DNA of 64,000 bases. Source: Trichosphaerium sp. ATCC 40318. Its lineage: Eukaryota > Discosea > Flabellinia > Trichosidae. Positions within the stretch are counted from its first letter, which is position 1. The number at the start of each line of letters is the position of its first letter. Position numbers and translations under genes: made by a program. The stretch is from assembly GCA_038496445.1 (NCBI GenBank), contig JALMLS010000540.1, forward strand, positions 62,001 through 126,000. The letters run 5' to 3'. The notes under the pieces were generated by a model that did not search any database, was not told the DNA's origin, and saw only the letters and a program-made list of their open reading frames with translations. Below, in pieces: positions 9,424-21,398 of the stretch.

Positions 9424-11232
9424 ATGGTGACACAAAGACGCAGTTTTGTGTTTATCACGGCGCTGTTCGCTTTGTTTATCACACTGTCGCATGGAGGTAA
9501 CTTAATACGATCATGCGACTGGGAAGGCAAAACATATCATTTACATGAAGAAACAAACGATACGAACACGTGTCTTGGAGGTACCACAATGACTCTTAGT
9601 AGTAATAAGCTTAAAAATTGTAAAGGCACAAATCCTCTCACAATCGAATCGATTTTGGAAGCATCAGTACTATCACAGTTCCCCGTACGCTTTTTTTTAT
9701 TTACAATGGTAAAACGAGTGTCAATATCACGTGTTCGCTAGTTGGTTTCTCAAGACTATTCCGCCACTTACGACTTTGCTAGGATCTAAAGCTTGCACTG
9801 AGGAACGATACAGATGATTTAAGATGGGAAAACCTTGATGGTAGCGAAGAAGTACCTACAATACTGTTTTCGTACCAACTGGCTAAAAAACCCAACATAA
9901 CAAGCGGTTGCGCAAGTTTAGTCAAAGGAGTACGCAACTTAAAAATAAAAGTTGAAAACAATGTTGAACTAACTTTGTTTAGAGGATTGTCAACACTTGT
10001 ACTGCGTCTCATTACGTTTGTGAACAGTTAACATCTCCACCATCAAACTTGGAGAGTTGTATGGAAGTTATTGAGACGTTACCATGCGTGTATCAATACG
10101 ACAGTGAGTAATACTTTTGAAATGTTGACGTTTGACACAATGCTTAGACCATTGTTACGACATCATTAAAAATCAGAATGGAGTATCGTGGATAGAGGCA
10201 CAAGGTAACGTAGAAGCATACTCAAACCACGTTAAGTGTAAAAAAGGATACTGTATGAAGAGAGGTGGGTATCTCGCTACGATCATATCTGAAGAGGAGT
10301 GGTTGTTTGTTGAGAATATTATAAATAGAACTGAATTACCTCTAAATGAAAGTACAAGTGTAATATGGCTTGGGCTGACTAGTAGTGATGGTGACTATTC
10401 TTGGGTGAGTTGCGTTCACATTTACTTTCTAATTGTACTGTTTTAGGCAATAACTAATGAACCTCTTGACTATGGGATGGTTTTGTACACGGAACCATGG
10501 AAATATGATCAACCAAGCAATACAATTGTGGGTGCTGCCCTTCAGAGCTGTTTGATAGAGTACGAGGAAATATTTTAATGCATCAGTCTAAACTGTTTTG
10601 CCTTGTAGAAAGAACAATACTTGGAAAGATGCTCTTTGTACGAATATTAACAAAAGGAACGGATTTGTTTGTGAGAGTGACAACGATGTAGTAGTACAAG
10701 GTGCTCTCAATTTTCACACAAGCTGCCTAACAAATTTCGCTTAAGGAGACTGGAGGCCGAGTCCAAAGGTGTTTCTAGACTCAAATGTTGTAATAAATGG
10801 TGACGTATTGTAAATCTTCTACGAGCTAACCTCTTCTGTTAGGTGATATAATATTCTCCAGTAATATTCTCATTTTAAAACAAAATCATACAACGATAAC
10901 AGTGAATGGATGTGTGAAAGGACGATTTGAAATCGATTGGACAAAACACAAAGTACAATCTTTTTTTTTTCTGATTTTCTAGTTTCCTCTTGAATCTCAA
11001 GCTAAACAAGTTCCAGGGTAAAGCTTCTTTTAAGATGAGAACTGAGTGTACTATTGATAAGTTTGAATCAACGACAAATCCAAACAACTGTGTTGAACAA
11101 AGGCAAAGGTTAAGAACAAGCCGTGCATTTGTATTTCGATTAGACCATGATGTATGCTCATTCTCATCAACCAAGTTGTACACATTTGGCTTTTATACCA
11201 TTACCGCCTTATTGATTATTTTGTACATGTAA
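9424..11232 (+). CDS. Cell-surface protein with two C-type lectin-like domains
   Basis: Multi-exon gene. A signal peptide (FVFITALFALFITLSHG) precedes a first, diverged C-type-lectin-like unit ending CTASHYVCEQL. The second unit is clear: HCYDIIKN, GGYLATIISEEEWLFVENII, VIWLGLTSSDGDYSW and WKDALCTN followed by NGFVCE, which are the classic WIGL- and CxxxxxFxCE-type landmarks. No canonical EPN/QPD plus WND calcium-site pair is seen, so sugar binding is uncertain. Then comes a membrane-proximal module (VVINGD, SSNILILKQNHTTITVNGC, TECTIDKFES) shared with the genes at 21.4, 24.6 and 54.9 kb, and a C-terminal hydrophobic segment (FGFYTITALLIILYM) that ends the protein, consistent with a membrane or GPI anchor. 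Likely an extracellular recognition receptor. Confidence 0.72.
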
Positions 11233-12521
11233 GACAGCGAGATGTAAAAATCAAAACTACAAAAAAAAGTGCTCAGATAAAATTATTAAGTCACTTTGTC
11301 TCGCCATTTTCCCACTTATCATGTTCACTTTGTTGTAAACTAGATACGCGCAGATAGTCAAAATCGTTCACGGTATTTTCCAAACACAAAGTTTCCTTGT
11401 ACTCCACTGCTCTCTAAGTGACTATATCGCTATGTGCAGAAGTTTTGTAGCTCCTGAGGGTAAAATTATCTCTGTACGTGCGTCTTATTGGCCCCACTGG
11501 GAAAAAAGTGCATGTGTATGGTCGTAATGGCTCCAAACCATTGCCAGTACGCTGTAAACATCCAAAAAAACTATCTCTGGAAATTTTGAAGGAGTCTGTA
11601 CGTAGGGAAACGAAATAGTTCTATTTATTCTGTTTGTGCAAACTGAATTAGTTGTTTGTACGTCAAGATCACTTTGTGCATACTAAAAATGTTGTATGAG
11701 CTCACGTACACGGCAAACGCCATGGTAACTTTTATTTGGTAAAAGCGTTTTTTTTGAGCTATTATTTTCGGTCATTTCGCGTAATCAAAACTATTTGGTG
11801 ACGTTTCTTATGCGTAAGTAATGTGGTTGGGAGGAACTTTGCTTGTTTTATAGTGTAAACTCTACCTTTTGTACTGACACACTCCAATTACATGTACATT
11901 AGCTAATAGAATGGTTTTAAGGAATTACAGGTCATTTGTTGTACGAGAGTACGAGACTTTTGGTTTTCACGTAACTGGTAACAAAAACCTAAATCAGGCA
12001 CAAGTCACTTTTACTCCCCAAAATTGTACCATCACAAGGTACACGTTATAAATAACATTAGTAACGATTCTTTGTGCCATGTACAATTAAAAACCCAAAC
12101 TAGAAACAAAAGGACGTGTATTAAGCATTTTTAGATGCGTTTAGGGCAGTACGGATGCTCAAATAGTGTTTCTTTTATCGTTGAACTGATCTTTGTTTAT
12201 CGCTGTGTGCTGGGCGGAAAACGTACAGTGACAACGTAACTTGGGATGTAAAACATATGTAGAGTATGCAGGGTTCACAAAACAAGGAGCTTTGTGTGTA
12301 CGAGCGTTGGACTTTGGGTGGATATTGCAAAAAGAATTTGCCTATCTGCCAGAATCTAGTTGTAAACAGTATATGGCGTGTAGATGAAGAAATAGTATGC
12401 TGTTTACTGGTACGTTGTCAGCGTTGCAAGTGGCATTATACGTGCAAACGTTTAGCCACACTATTCAGTGATTCTAGCTTAATTGTCATCCAAAATATAA
12501 CGACGTTACGAATTAGGTCTC
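11233..12521. other. Spacer, no supported gene
   Basis: About 1.3 kb with repeated GTAC/ACGT words and no credible gene. A frame at 12266-12532 (+) is Cys-rich but overlaps the start of the PI3K gene and shows no domain. The PI3K promoter must lie here. Confidence 0.4.
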
Positions 12522-15500
12522 ATGGCGCTTGAACCGTTGTCTGTGGATGTATTGGTAAGCTTCGTTTCATATTTATAGCATTACAAACCGTTAATCGCTA
12601 GTACGATGTAAATGTGCATTATAACGACGGCAAACATCACACAAGCTTTGAGACGCCAGCCAATACAACGATAGTACGTTTAAAGCAAGAAATAAAAAAA
12701 GAAGCATTAGAATGTCTTGGCACGCATATACATTGATTCATTCATGCGTTGTAACGTTACATAGATGAAACAATTGATTTTGGACCAAGATCACATTCAT
12801 TAAAAATAACAGGAGGCTCATGGCTAGATTCACGTACAGACAACACAACGCTTGAAGAATTACTATATCTCAACGACAAACTATTAACGACACCTGAAAC
12901 AAAACCGTCTATACAATTTTGGGTGTATGACAGAGAACGTGAGTCTAAGTTTGATGCATTGAAACGGTAGCACAAACCCAAAACTGATCTTTACGTAGTG
13001 ACTAAAAAAGTCAAACAAGTTGATATCCACGTGGGTGGGCTTATATGTACCAATATCGCAATGGTTTGGACCCATAAAGATGTAAGATTATGAACAACAC
13101 CAAAGTTTATTAACAGGCCTATATCTTAAAACCATTAATGACTGTTATTTTTAGGAGGAAGTGAACCACTTTAGGCGAAGAATGTCTAACGTACGAAGAA
13201 CACTAAGAACTTCACAACAATACATCACACAAGGTACTTCTTGCTTAAAACTTTTGCATATGATTAACTCTTCTTATAATACAGATGGTCTTGATGTTCC
13301 TGTGAACTATAACGAGGATATCAAACACGTGCCTAAAGAGATTTTAGCTCGGGTTCATGTATGTTCCATGGAATCTCATGTAGCTCAACGTGCTATTAAA
13401 CCACAAGAAACGGCTGAAGGATTCTTGAAAAATGAACTTGGGAGGCTTTCTTCGAGGGTTAATTGGAGACCACCGTCTGGTGCGCACGTGGTATTGAAAG
13501 AAGCTGTTTCAGGAGATTTCTTAGTTGGTGCGAAAGAAACAAAGTAGCCACTAATTTTTTGCTGAAACAGTGCAGGACCTGTAGAGTTGATTAAGTTCTC
13601 TTGTATCCAGGATTGTATATCTAATAATGTTCAACCTATATTGAGTATAGAGATTGATCCTTTTACTGGTAGAGACAACGTTTTATTCGTTCCTCCTGAC
13701 GAGGTATGTTCAATTTTTTTGGGCTTCATTTCTATTTTGCGGAGTGTGCTTATTGTGTTGGTAGCGTCATGAAATTAAATGTTCTATATCTAACAGACGA
13801 CACGATGAAATATCGATAAAAAATACAGATTGGCAAGATATGACAGTGATTTCTTCTTTTGATATAAAACGAGCAATCACCTTTGGTATCCTTAATATTG
13901 AAAATATCCAAAAACTTCCAGAAGGAATTGACGTTACCAAAGTAGCTGTAACATGCGATATTTATGCTGGTAAGTTCGAAGTTTCATACGCTAATGTAAT
14001 AACCTTGTTATAGGAAGAACGATGTTATCTCAGCCATGGCAGTCATCAGCGAAGAGAATTAAAAATACTATTTTCAATGAAAACAGAAGTATCAACATTG
14101 AACTCCAAAATGTCCCTCGGGTACACACACTCTAAGTTAGTTATTTGCACGCATCTAATATTTTTATTAGGAGAGTATTCTTGTTTTTAAGGTACTCTCT
14201 ATACGCTCAGGAAGGCCTGAACGTGCCATTTGGGTAGGCCAATGTCCCATGTTTAAGTACAACAACGAACTAATCACTGGGATACAAAGGGTTTCTTTGT
14301 GGCCTGGTATGCTTTTGTTAATATAACAACAAAATCACCTCTTTATTATTAGTCTAATATACCCAAGCGGATAAATTTACGGAGGTTGGCGCAGATGTTG
14401 AAGTTGATATGTGTTTACCTAAAAATGATGTATCCAGAAAAGCACCAGTTCTTCTTGTTCAAATGCCAGTTTATAGTAACCCTGTTGTATTTACAAAAAC
14501 TTCTAATGTGATGGGTAAGCATAAGCACAGTTCGTTCACGAACATATATCAGTTTAACATAACTCGGTAGAAACACGAACATGTGCGCTTACATCGAATG
14601 AAGAAAAAGAGATAAATCGAATCATTCGAACAGGTTTGCTGCCTATTGTCTTAAATCAGCTAAATTATTTTAGATCCACTGTATGAATTGTCTACACCAG
14701 AGAAACAACTATTATGGAGATCTAAATCAATCCTTGTGTTCAGACCAAAGGCAACATAGTTTTCTTATTTAAGGTTTACTTATTGATTCCTTTTGTAGGC
14801 TTTGCCAAAGTTCATCCAAGCTGTACCTAAAGGTGAAAAACAAGCGAAAACACTATTACATTCTCTTATTACAAAATGGGCACAAATATCAATAAGTGAT
14901 GCACTGCAGGTAACCCCGTAGCAACGCTTTTTTTTTAATATGTAACAACTTCGATACTTATCTTTTAATAGTTATTGACGTTCAAGTACCAAGATCCATA
15001 CGTTCGTGCACATGCTATAAAGAATCTAGAGAGATTAAATAACGAGGAACTACTCGATTATTTACTACCACTTGTCACTGTACGACGTCGTTAGCGGAAA
15101 TTTCTTGTTCCTAAACCGTTCGTAAAGGCGTTGAAATATGAACTGTATCATGACTCTCCCCTGGCCCAATTTCTACTCACGCGAGCTCTACAAGATAAGA
15201 AAATAGGCCATCGATTCTTTTGGCACTTGAAAGCTGATATGCATGATGCACTAGTAGCAACAAGATACAAGCTTTTGTTAGATGGTATCATCGTTTCTTA
15301 TAATTTTCTCATTTATTGTTCTCACAAGTTTATTGTAGCGTTTCTGCGAGGTTGTGGTCCGGCACGTGCTTCCTATTATATGCAAGACGAGATGCAACGA
15401 TTGTTTATCGGACTGGCGAACACAGTAATCAAAGAGCCAGAGCAAAAAAATAGGACACCTCTTCTTCGAGATTTACTAGCCAAAACTCAACTGCCTTCTA

Positions 15501-16780
15501 AGTTTCAGTATCCATTAGATCCCAGGTGACTTCTTTGATCGCATACAGATTTCAATCTAACAACAAACATAGCGTTTGGATGAGTTCGTTGAATGTCAGA
15601 AAGTGTAAGGTTATGAATTCGAAAAAGGTAATCAGCTTCTATTTGTTTTTTTCCTAGTTCATTAAACTCTATTAGGCGCCTTTATGGCTTGATTTGAATA
15701 ACTCATTTTCAAAGAACACCGAGAAGTATATGTTTAAGAGTGGTGACGATCTGAGACAAGATATGATAACTCTTCAACTCCTGAGGATTATGGATAAGGT
15801 AAGTATTGACAACACTGAACCTAGCTTTATCAATTCTTTAAATCTTGTAGCTTTGGAAATCTGCTGGCATGGACCTTTGCCTTACTTTTTATGATTGTCT
15901 TGCTACTGGGAACGAAATAGGAATATTAGAGCTTGTCAGGGATTCGGAGACTATTGAAACAATCACAGGATCTGTCACGGCTGCGTTTAGTGATAATTAT
16001 ATAAGAAGATATTTAAAGAGCAAACATCCAAACGCTGAGAGTTATGCTGTAGCTGAAGAGAACTTTATTCAGTCTTGTGCTGGATACTGTGTTTTTTCGT
16101 ATATTCTTGGTATTGGAGATCGCCACAATGGTAAGAAAAGAGAAAAGACGTCCTAAAATCCAGTATTGTATTTTGTGTTTTTTACATTTCTTTTGTTTAA
16201 GGTAACTTGATGATGAACAAGAACGGAAAGTTTTTTCACATTGATTTCGGACACTTTTTGGGTCACAAAAAGAGTGTAAGATTGGGCGTTGTGAATTTTA
16301 ACAGGTACGGACTTGCCTTTTTAGTTCTTTTTGAAACTCATCTTTTTTTTTCAATAACAGAGAACGGACGCCGTTTGTTTGTACTCCTGCATTCTGTGGT
16401 GTCATTGGACGAGAAGATTCTCCAAATTTCAAAAGGTTTACTACTTTATGCTGCGATGCTTACAACGTTATTCGTCACAATTCTGGGTTGATCATATCCT
16501 TGTTTGAATTGGTACAAGAGCACAAACCTCCTTTTTTTTTGCGCTTTTTTCTTTTGGTCTTGTTATCAATATCACATGGCTAAACTTGCATTAGATGCTT
16601 GCTACTGGTATACCAGAGCTACACAGGGATAGTATAAAGTATTTACAGCATGCATTGTCCCTTGAGCTGAGCGACAAGCAAGCTTCTCAGAAATTTAATA
16701 ATTTGATGGTTAAGACGATACGTAGCTATTTTAAATTGTTTGATGACGCCATACGCATTGCGTCCCGTTTATATAATTAA
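12522..16780 (+). CDS. Class I phosphoinositide 3-kinase catalytic subunit (p110-like)
   Basis: Large multi-exon gene with the full p110 order. N-terminal adaptor-binding-like domain (VNVHYNDGKHHTSF, TTIVRLKQEIKKEA), then a VNHFRRRMSNVRRTLR segment like the linker before the Ras-binding domain, an RBD-like stretch ending AVSGDFLVG, a C2 region, the helical (PIK) domain (QFLLTRALQDKKIGHRFFWH), and the kinase. Kinase landmarks are intact: ATP-site lysine in MFKSGDDLRQD, catalytic loop LGIGDRHNGNLM, DFG in FFHIDFGHFLGHKK, and a basic activation loop suiting PI(4,5)P2 as substrate. It ends IRIASRLYN. It would make PIP3 at the plasma membrane under Ras or adaptor control. Introns are about 45-100 nt. 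The adaptor-binding-like N-terminus is notable in a protist. Some N-terminal exon joins are uncertain. Confidence 0.9.
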
Positions 16781-18466
16781 GTTTGTAGGCCGTTAATAAA
16801 GAAGAACAAAGTTGTTTGCTCATTTTTTCCCAAGAGTTTTCCAGTCGTATTTACAAGAGCCTCGGAGAGCTCTTATTAGGTGAGAAACTTGGATAGATAT
16901 CCTCCAAAAACGGTGAGAATACAAAGCACACAATGTATGAACGAACGCCCGGAAATGTTATGTGAGTGCGTGTCAAGGGAACGTTAATTTAAAGAGATCA
17001 TTTTAAAGCGTAGACTTTGTTTAGGGCACGGTTGGTGGCAGTGTTTGAGTCGACCACGAAAGTAACACTCACAGTGAATAGGAATGAGCGCTAGCATTTG
17101 AGTCTCCCAAAGTGAACTACAAGCGTAGTCCCCGAAACCCTTCTTTGTGGTAAACAAAGCGTAAAAGCTCCGCCAAATGGTAACGCGCAGTGCTAAGCAC
17201 GAGCTAAAAAACCGAGACCCTTTCACACTTTTTAATACGAAGTGAAAAAGTTGGGTCGCAACGCTTTTTCTTGTATATTTTTTTTCTGACGTTAGAATTT
17301 ATTATGTTTGGTAGGATTATATTCTAGATATAGCTCACAATATATTACAACGCATCACAAAGATGAGAGATTAAGAAACGTGATTTGAAACGTCAGAAGT
17401 ACCAAAAAGAAAAAAAACCCGAATATCCTCGCTTTCTTCAAAACTACAGGTTCCTTCGACGCAAGAAAGATTACACTTAATTAAGACGTTGGTGAATGGG
17501 AGACGTTTGGGCACTTCTGGTATTTTTTTTTTTTTGATGGGCGGACAAAAATAAAAAAATTGCGTGGATTTTACGGCGATTTTGTACATCGTATGCACGG
17601 TACATTTAACAAGTGGTATTTTAAACACACTAGTTAACACACAAAACGAAAAAAAAAGTGTGCGACAGGCGAAAAAAAAAAAAAAAAGGAGAAAATGATT
17701 GGTTGGAATGTAGCTCGTCAACATATAATATGTTACCAATATGAAGTATTAGACTAAAAAGGTTAATGTTAAAGCAATAATATTATGAACATTTTAGAGC
17801 TACTAGTCGGAGTTGAAAAAAAAACATCGGTAGGTGAAAACATTTTCCTAATAATTTCTGCGGAAAAAGGTCATTTTTCAGTTTGACGCATGTTGAAAAA
17901 ACAAAATTAGCGTAACAAGTTTCAAAAAGTTTAAACAATAAAAGTCTTAACAGGCCATTAACACCTACTTCTACAAAAAACCGAAAAAAAAAGAACCAGC
18001 GTGGTGAATAACAGGACATATAAACAATGAGTGACAATAAGGAACACAACGTGTACGACACACAGTCCCCAAAGCTTTTGATTGGAAACCATAGCACAGT
18101 TTTTGCAGCTAACCGGTGAATGTGCATTTTCCAATCACATGTATGTGATAGGCGTGTGCATCCAGTGGTTAGCGATAATGATATTGCTTGGTAACCTCGT
18201 TTTCAAACGTCTTTACATTTTTTCACGTGTTCCGGTAGTATATCCACTCCCTTACCGCCTGAACCGTCTCGCACTGACTGTGTCATGTCGACCAACAGGC
18301 ACATGTCCTTTTTTTTTTAAATACATTAAAAATCACCTTCTTACTCTTTTAATTTAGCTGCTGTACGTATACCTTACAACCTCCCTTGTTTTTTTTTGAA
18401 GATTAGAGGATACAAATAAATAAAACAAGTATTACAAAATCTTTATCTCTTCTAAACATTATACAG
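16781..18466. other. Long spacer, no supported gene
   Basis: About 1.7 kb rich in A and T runs (for example 17520-17535 and 17670-17690). Open frames here (such as 17371-17739 and 17783-18127 on the minus strand) are made of Phe/Leu/Ser-rich translation of T runs and look like chance. The right part must include the promoter and probably a first exon of the CDCA7-like gene; an ATG at 18285 is a candidate but I could not splice it convincingly. Confidence 0.4.
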
Positions 18467-20937
18467 GTCATCACTGCCGTATATCTCGTAACAGGAAGAG
18501 AAAAAAGTACGTTTTAAAAACCTGAACATTCAACGCTTTTTTTTTTGATGTTTAAAGCTAAATAAAAACGTTTATCACGTGCTAATAACGGTATTTAGGT
18601 ATGTCCCATACCTAGGTAAGTACAATCAAAGAGAACTCGCAAGTTCTTTTCTTCAAACTCTTACGGGGTACTGTGAATCGCTTGTTAATCATTGTTACTA
18701 TAGGTTGCAGCTACTGCCCGAACGTATACTGTTACAGCGTACGCCTATTCAAAAAACAAAAGTTTGAAGCTGTAAAACATTTAAACCTTTGATTTTATGT
18801 TTGTAACTTTGAATTCCGACCTCTTACGTTTACTAGTGCGTTGTGAACCACCTACACCTCAACTTCGAAGAAACCTTGGCTGATCCTAACTGGCGTTGTC
18901 CTCCATGTCGCGAACAGTGTTGTTGTTGTCGTACAGGTACGTTTCGGCGGCAATTACGCCCAATTACTGCATATTTCTTTTTTCTTCACAAAATACTTAA
19001 AAAACCGTTTCTAAACACGTGATTTGTAATTTCGCATCCGAAACTCGTTTTTTGTATTGTTTTTCCGTGTGTTAACTATTCTCTTCTGTCAGAGTGTGGG
19101 CTTAATCATAGGCATTGTTTCACGTACACTCGTACTAAAAAACGGTACGAAAAGGCGAGGCAATGGAAAATGCATCAACAAATTTCGTCTATCCAAGACG
19201 GTCGCGGAGGCCCTCCACCAATGCCTGAGAGTCATCCTTCTCAAGGTGTACCTCTTCCAAATCCTGGTCAAGGTGTAGGATCGTCCTATAATTCGCCACT
19301 ACTCAAGAGACCTAGAGCACATGATGTACGACATCGACGTTTTATGTTTTAAATTTGTTTTAACGTTAATTTCTTTCCCGCCTTCAACGGTTTTACTCAC
19401 GTGGGTTTTTTAAAGCAAACAAATGATGATTTATCAAGCGTCGCCTCTCCTAATAAGAGACCACGTATTTACGATCCAATAGTGCCAGGCAGGCAACAGC
19501 AGCAACGTACGGACCATTAGTTTCTGATCTTCAAAAGGAAAAAAAAAAGGCTAAACTGTTTTTTTATTTTAGTTCATGTTCCTCGTCGGCGTGGTGCTTT
19601 ACCTGGTATTGGTAGTTACGGATTACTACCTTCTGAGAATGCGTATGTTCCGGACAGATTCAAAAGCTGGGACTCCCCTTCACCAGACCTTTTGAATTTG
19701 ATGAGATCTTCTGCGGAGATTACAGGGTACTTAAACGAAACTCTTTCTTGTAAAACTTTTCTAACTTGTTCGTATTTATAGAAATAACACTCGATTCTCA
19801 TCGTACATTCCACCTAAACCAGAAAATCCTCATGGCCCAGATTTTTCTATGATGGGTCATCCTCAAGCTAAATACGGGTAAGCATTGAAAACCGTGATGA
19901 AATTGTTTTTTTTGCTTTCGTTTTTATTCGCGTTTTTGTTGATTCCTTAGCACAACGCGTAAATTTATTTTTTACGAAATTTGAACCTTTATTTTATTAA
20001 CTACAACAATGTTGTTCAATATTGATCGTACAAGATCAAAAACACTTTGTAAAAAACCCGAAAAGCGACATTTTCTTAGGTTTCCTTTTTGAAATTTTTT
20101 TTGTTTCGCTTTGTTTTACCCTTCCTTTCTTCAGTCTTGCTGAATACTTTTTTTGATACAGCGACCCAAGCATGTATAGCCCAGTGCTACCTGAAGTAGC
20201 TAATCACCCGCAAGCGCATCATTATCCAACAGCAGAAAGTGTGTTGCCTCTTCATAATCAACCGCTTCATCAGCCTCAACTTCAAAATCCTGGCATGCAC
20301 AGTCAGCTTCGTGGTCATCCTCACCAACGTCCTCCTCAACACCATCCGCAGTCGCATCAACCGCATGCATCTCATCCGCCACCACATCAAACACACCAAC
20401 CACATCAGCCACACCAGGCGCATCCTCCACACCCTCCACAACCACACCCAACCGAACAAAATGCTCTTCAAAGCATAGAAGTTCTTGTACAGGCACCGGA
20501 TAAGCATGATAAGCAACCACAGCAACCAAATCAACAGCAAGCGAGTCAACAACAACAGCAAAATACTAAGCCACAGCAGTCAGGTGCAGTTGAAGCAACT
20601 GTAATACAGGTAGATACCACAAAGACAATTTAAGTTTTTATTTCACCAAAAAACCCCTTGTTTTTTCTTTATATTTCTATGTGACAAGACGCAGGCTCTG
20701 TTGCTTTTTTTTATGTCTAATTTCAGAAAGTTTGACCTTAAATGTTTGTCCTAGCGTAAGCGGTTTAATCCCTTGTTTAAGGAAGAGCCTGAAGGTACTA
20801 CAAATGCGCGTAACACAGAGCGTAATAAAAGTCAAAAACCTGCCACACAACCTGAACCAGAGAGAGGCAGTTTGGAGCTTCTCAACAACAACCAGTATTA
20901 CAACAACGAACCAAAACCAACAGGCCAACAACATTAA
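18467..20937 (+). CDS. CDCA7-like zf-4CXXC_R1 zinc-finger protein with disordered His/Pro/Gln-rich tail
   Basis: Joining short exons in frame gives a zinc finger of the CDCA7 / zf-4CXXC_R1 family: CHHCR, then CSYCPNVYCYS, then LADPNWRCPPCREQCCCC and a CGLNHRHCF continuation. This matches the family's CHQCR ... FC..CL ... DPNWxCPPCRxxCNC pattern, with substitutions in the middle and last knuckles. CDCA7 proteins recruit the HELLS/Lsh remodeller to chromatin; here that role is inferred from family only. The rest is low complexity: two KRPR motifs (LLKRPRAHD, NKRPRIYD) that may be nuclear signals, then a His/Pro-rich block at about 20200-20460 and a Gln-rich block. The C-terminal exon is ambiguous; two frames end near 20937 or just after. 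The first exon, including the start codon and the first Cys base, is unresolved upstream. Confidence 0.7.
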
Positions 20938-21398
20938 CCTTTATTTTAAAAAGAAGGTCATGACGCATTTCACAGCCCCAAGAAAACAGTAATTTTAGAA
21001 AATAAACAATGATTAAATAATAAATTCAAACAACAAAAAATGGTTTCAGCGAAATTGTAAAATCTATTTGTACCACTACAGCACAAGTCATAAAACACAT
21101 TTCTATTGGCAGGTGATTGAAAATTGTGTGTTGAGTTGTTCAAGTCACGAATACAATTTCTCCTTTTAGCACTCGACACGTGTTCTGAGTTTAACTTGCT
21201 TGCACTAAAGGAAAGAAATCTTCTAGACACTTAATTGTACTTCGTGTACAACTACAAATATCTTACTCCGTCAGTCAGTGAGAGAAGTTGTTTTCGTCCT
21301 AAAATAGATTTTGTGCTTTTTGTACGTCACGAAATCACAAAAGATTTGTTCCCAGCTTTTATTTTCCAAACAACGAGTTGTTACGGTAAACACCGAAC
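20938..21398. other. Spacer between CDCA7-like gene and surface-receptor gene
   Basis: Contains AATAAA-like words (21000-21025) that could end the preceding gene, and the promoter of the next. The final 40 bases before the ATG at 21399 are nearly repeated before the ATG at 24572, marking the left part of a tandem duplication. Confidence 0.45.

Noticed and set aside
12266-12532. Cys-rich frame before the PI3K start
   Set aside because: It overlaps the PI3K ATG in another frame, with no recognisable domain.
17371-18127. Minus-strand frames in the 16.8-18.5 kb spacer
   Set aside because: Phe/Leu-rich translations of A/T runs, no domain, no splice context.
20187-20561. Overlapping open frames on both strands in the His/Pro-rich block
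   Set aside because: They come from the low-complexity CAC/CCA repeats of the CDCA7-like tail; the plus frame joined to the zinc finger is the consistent one.
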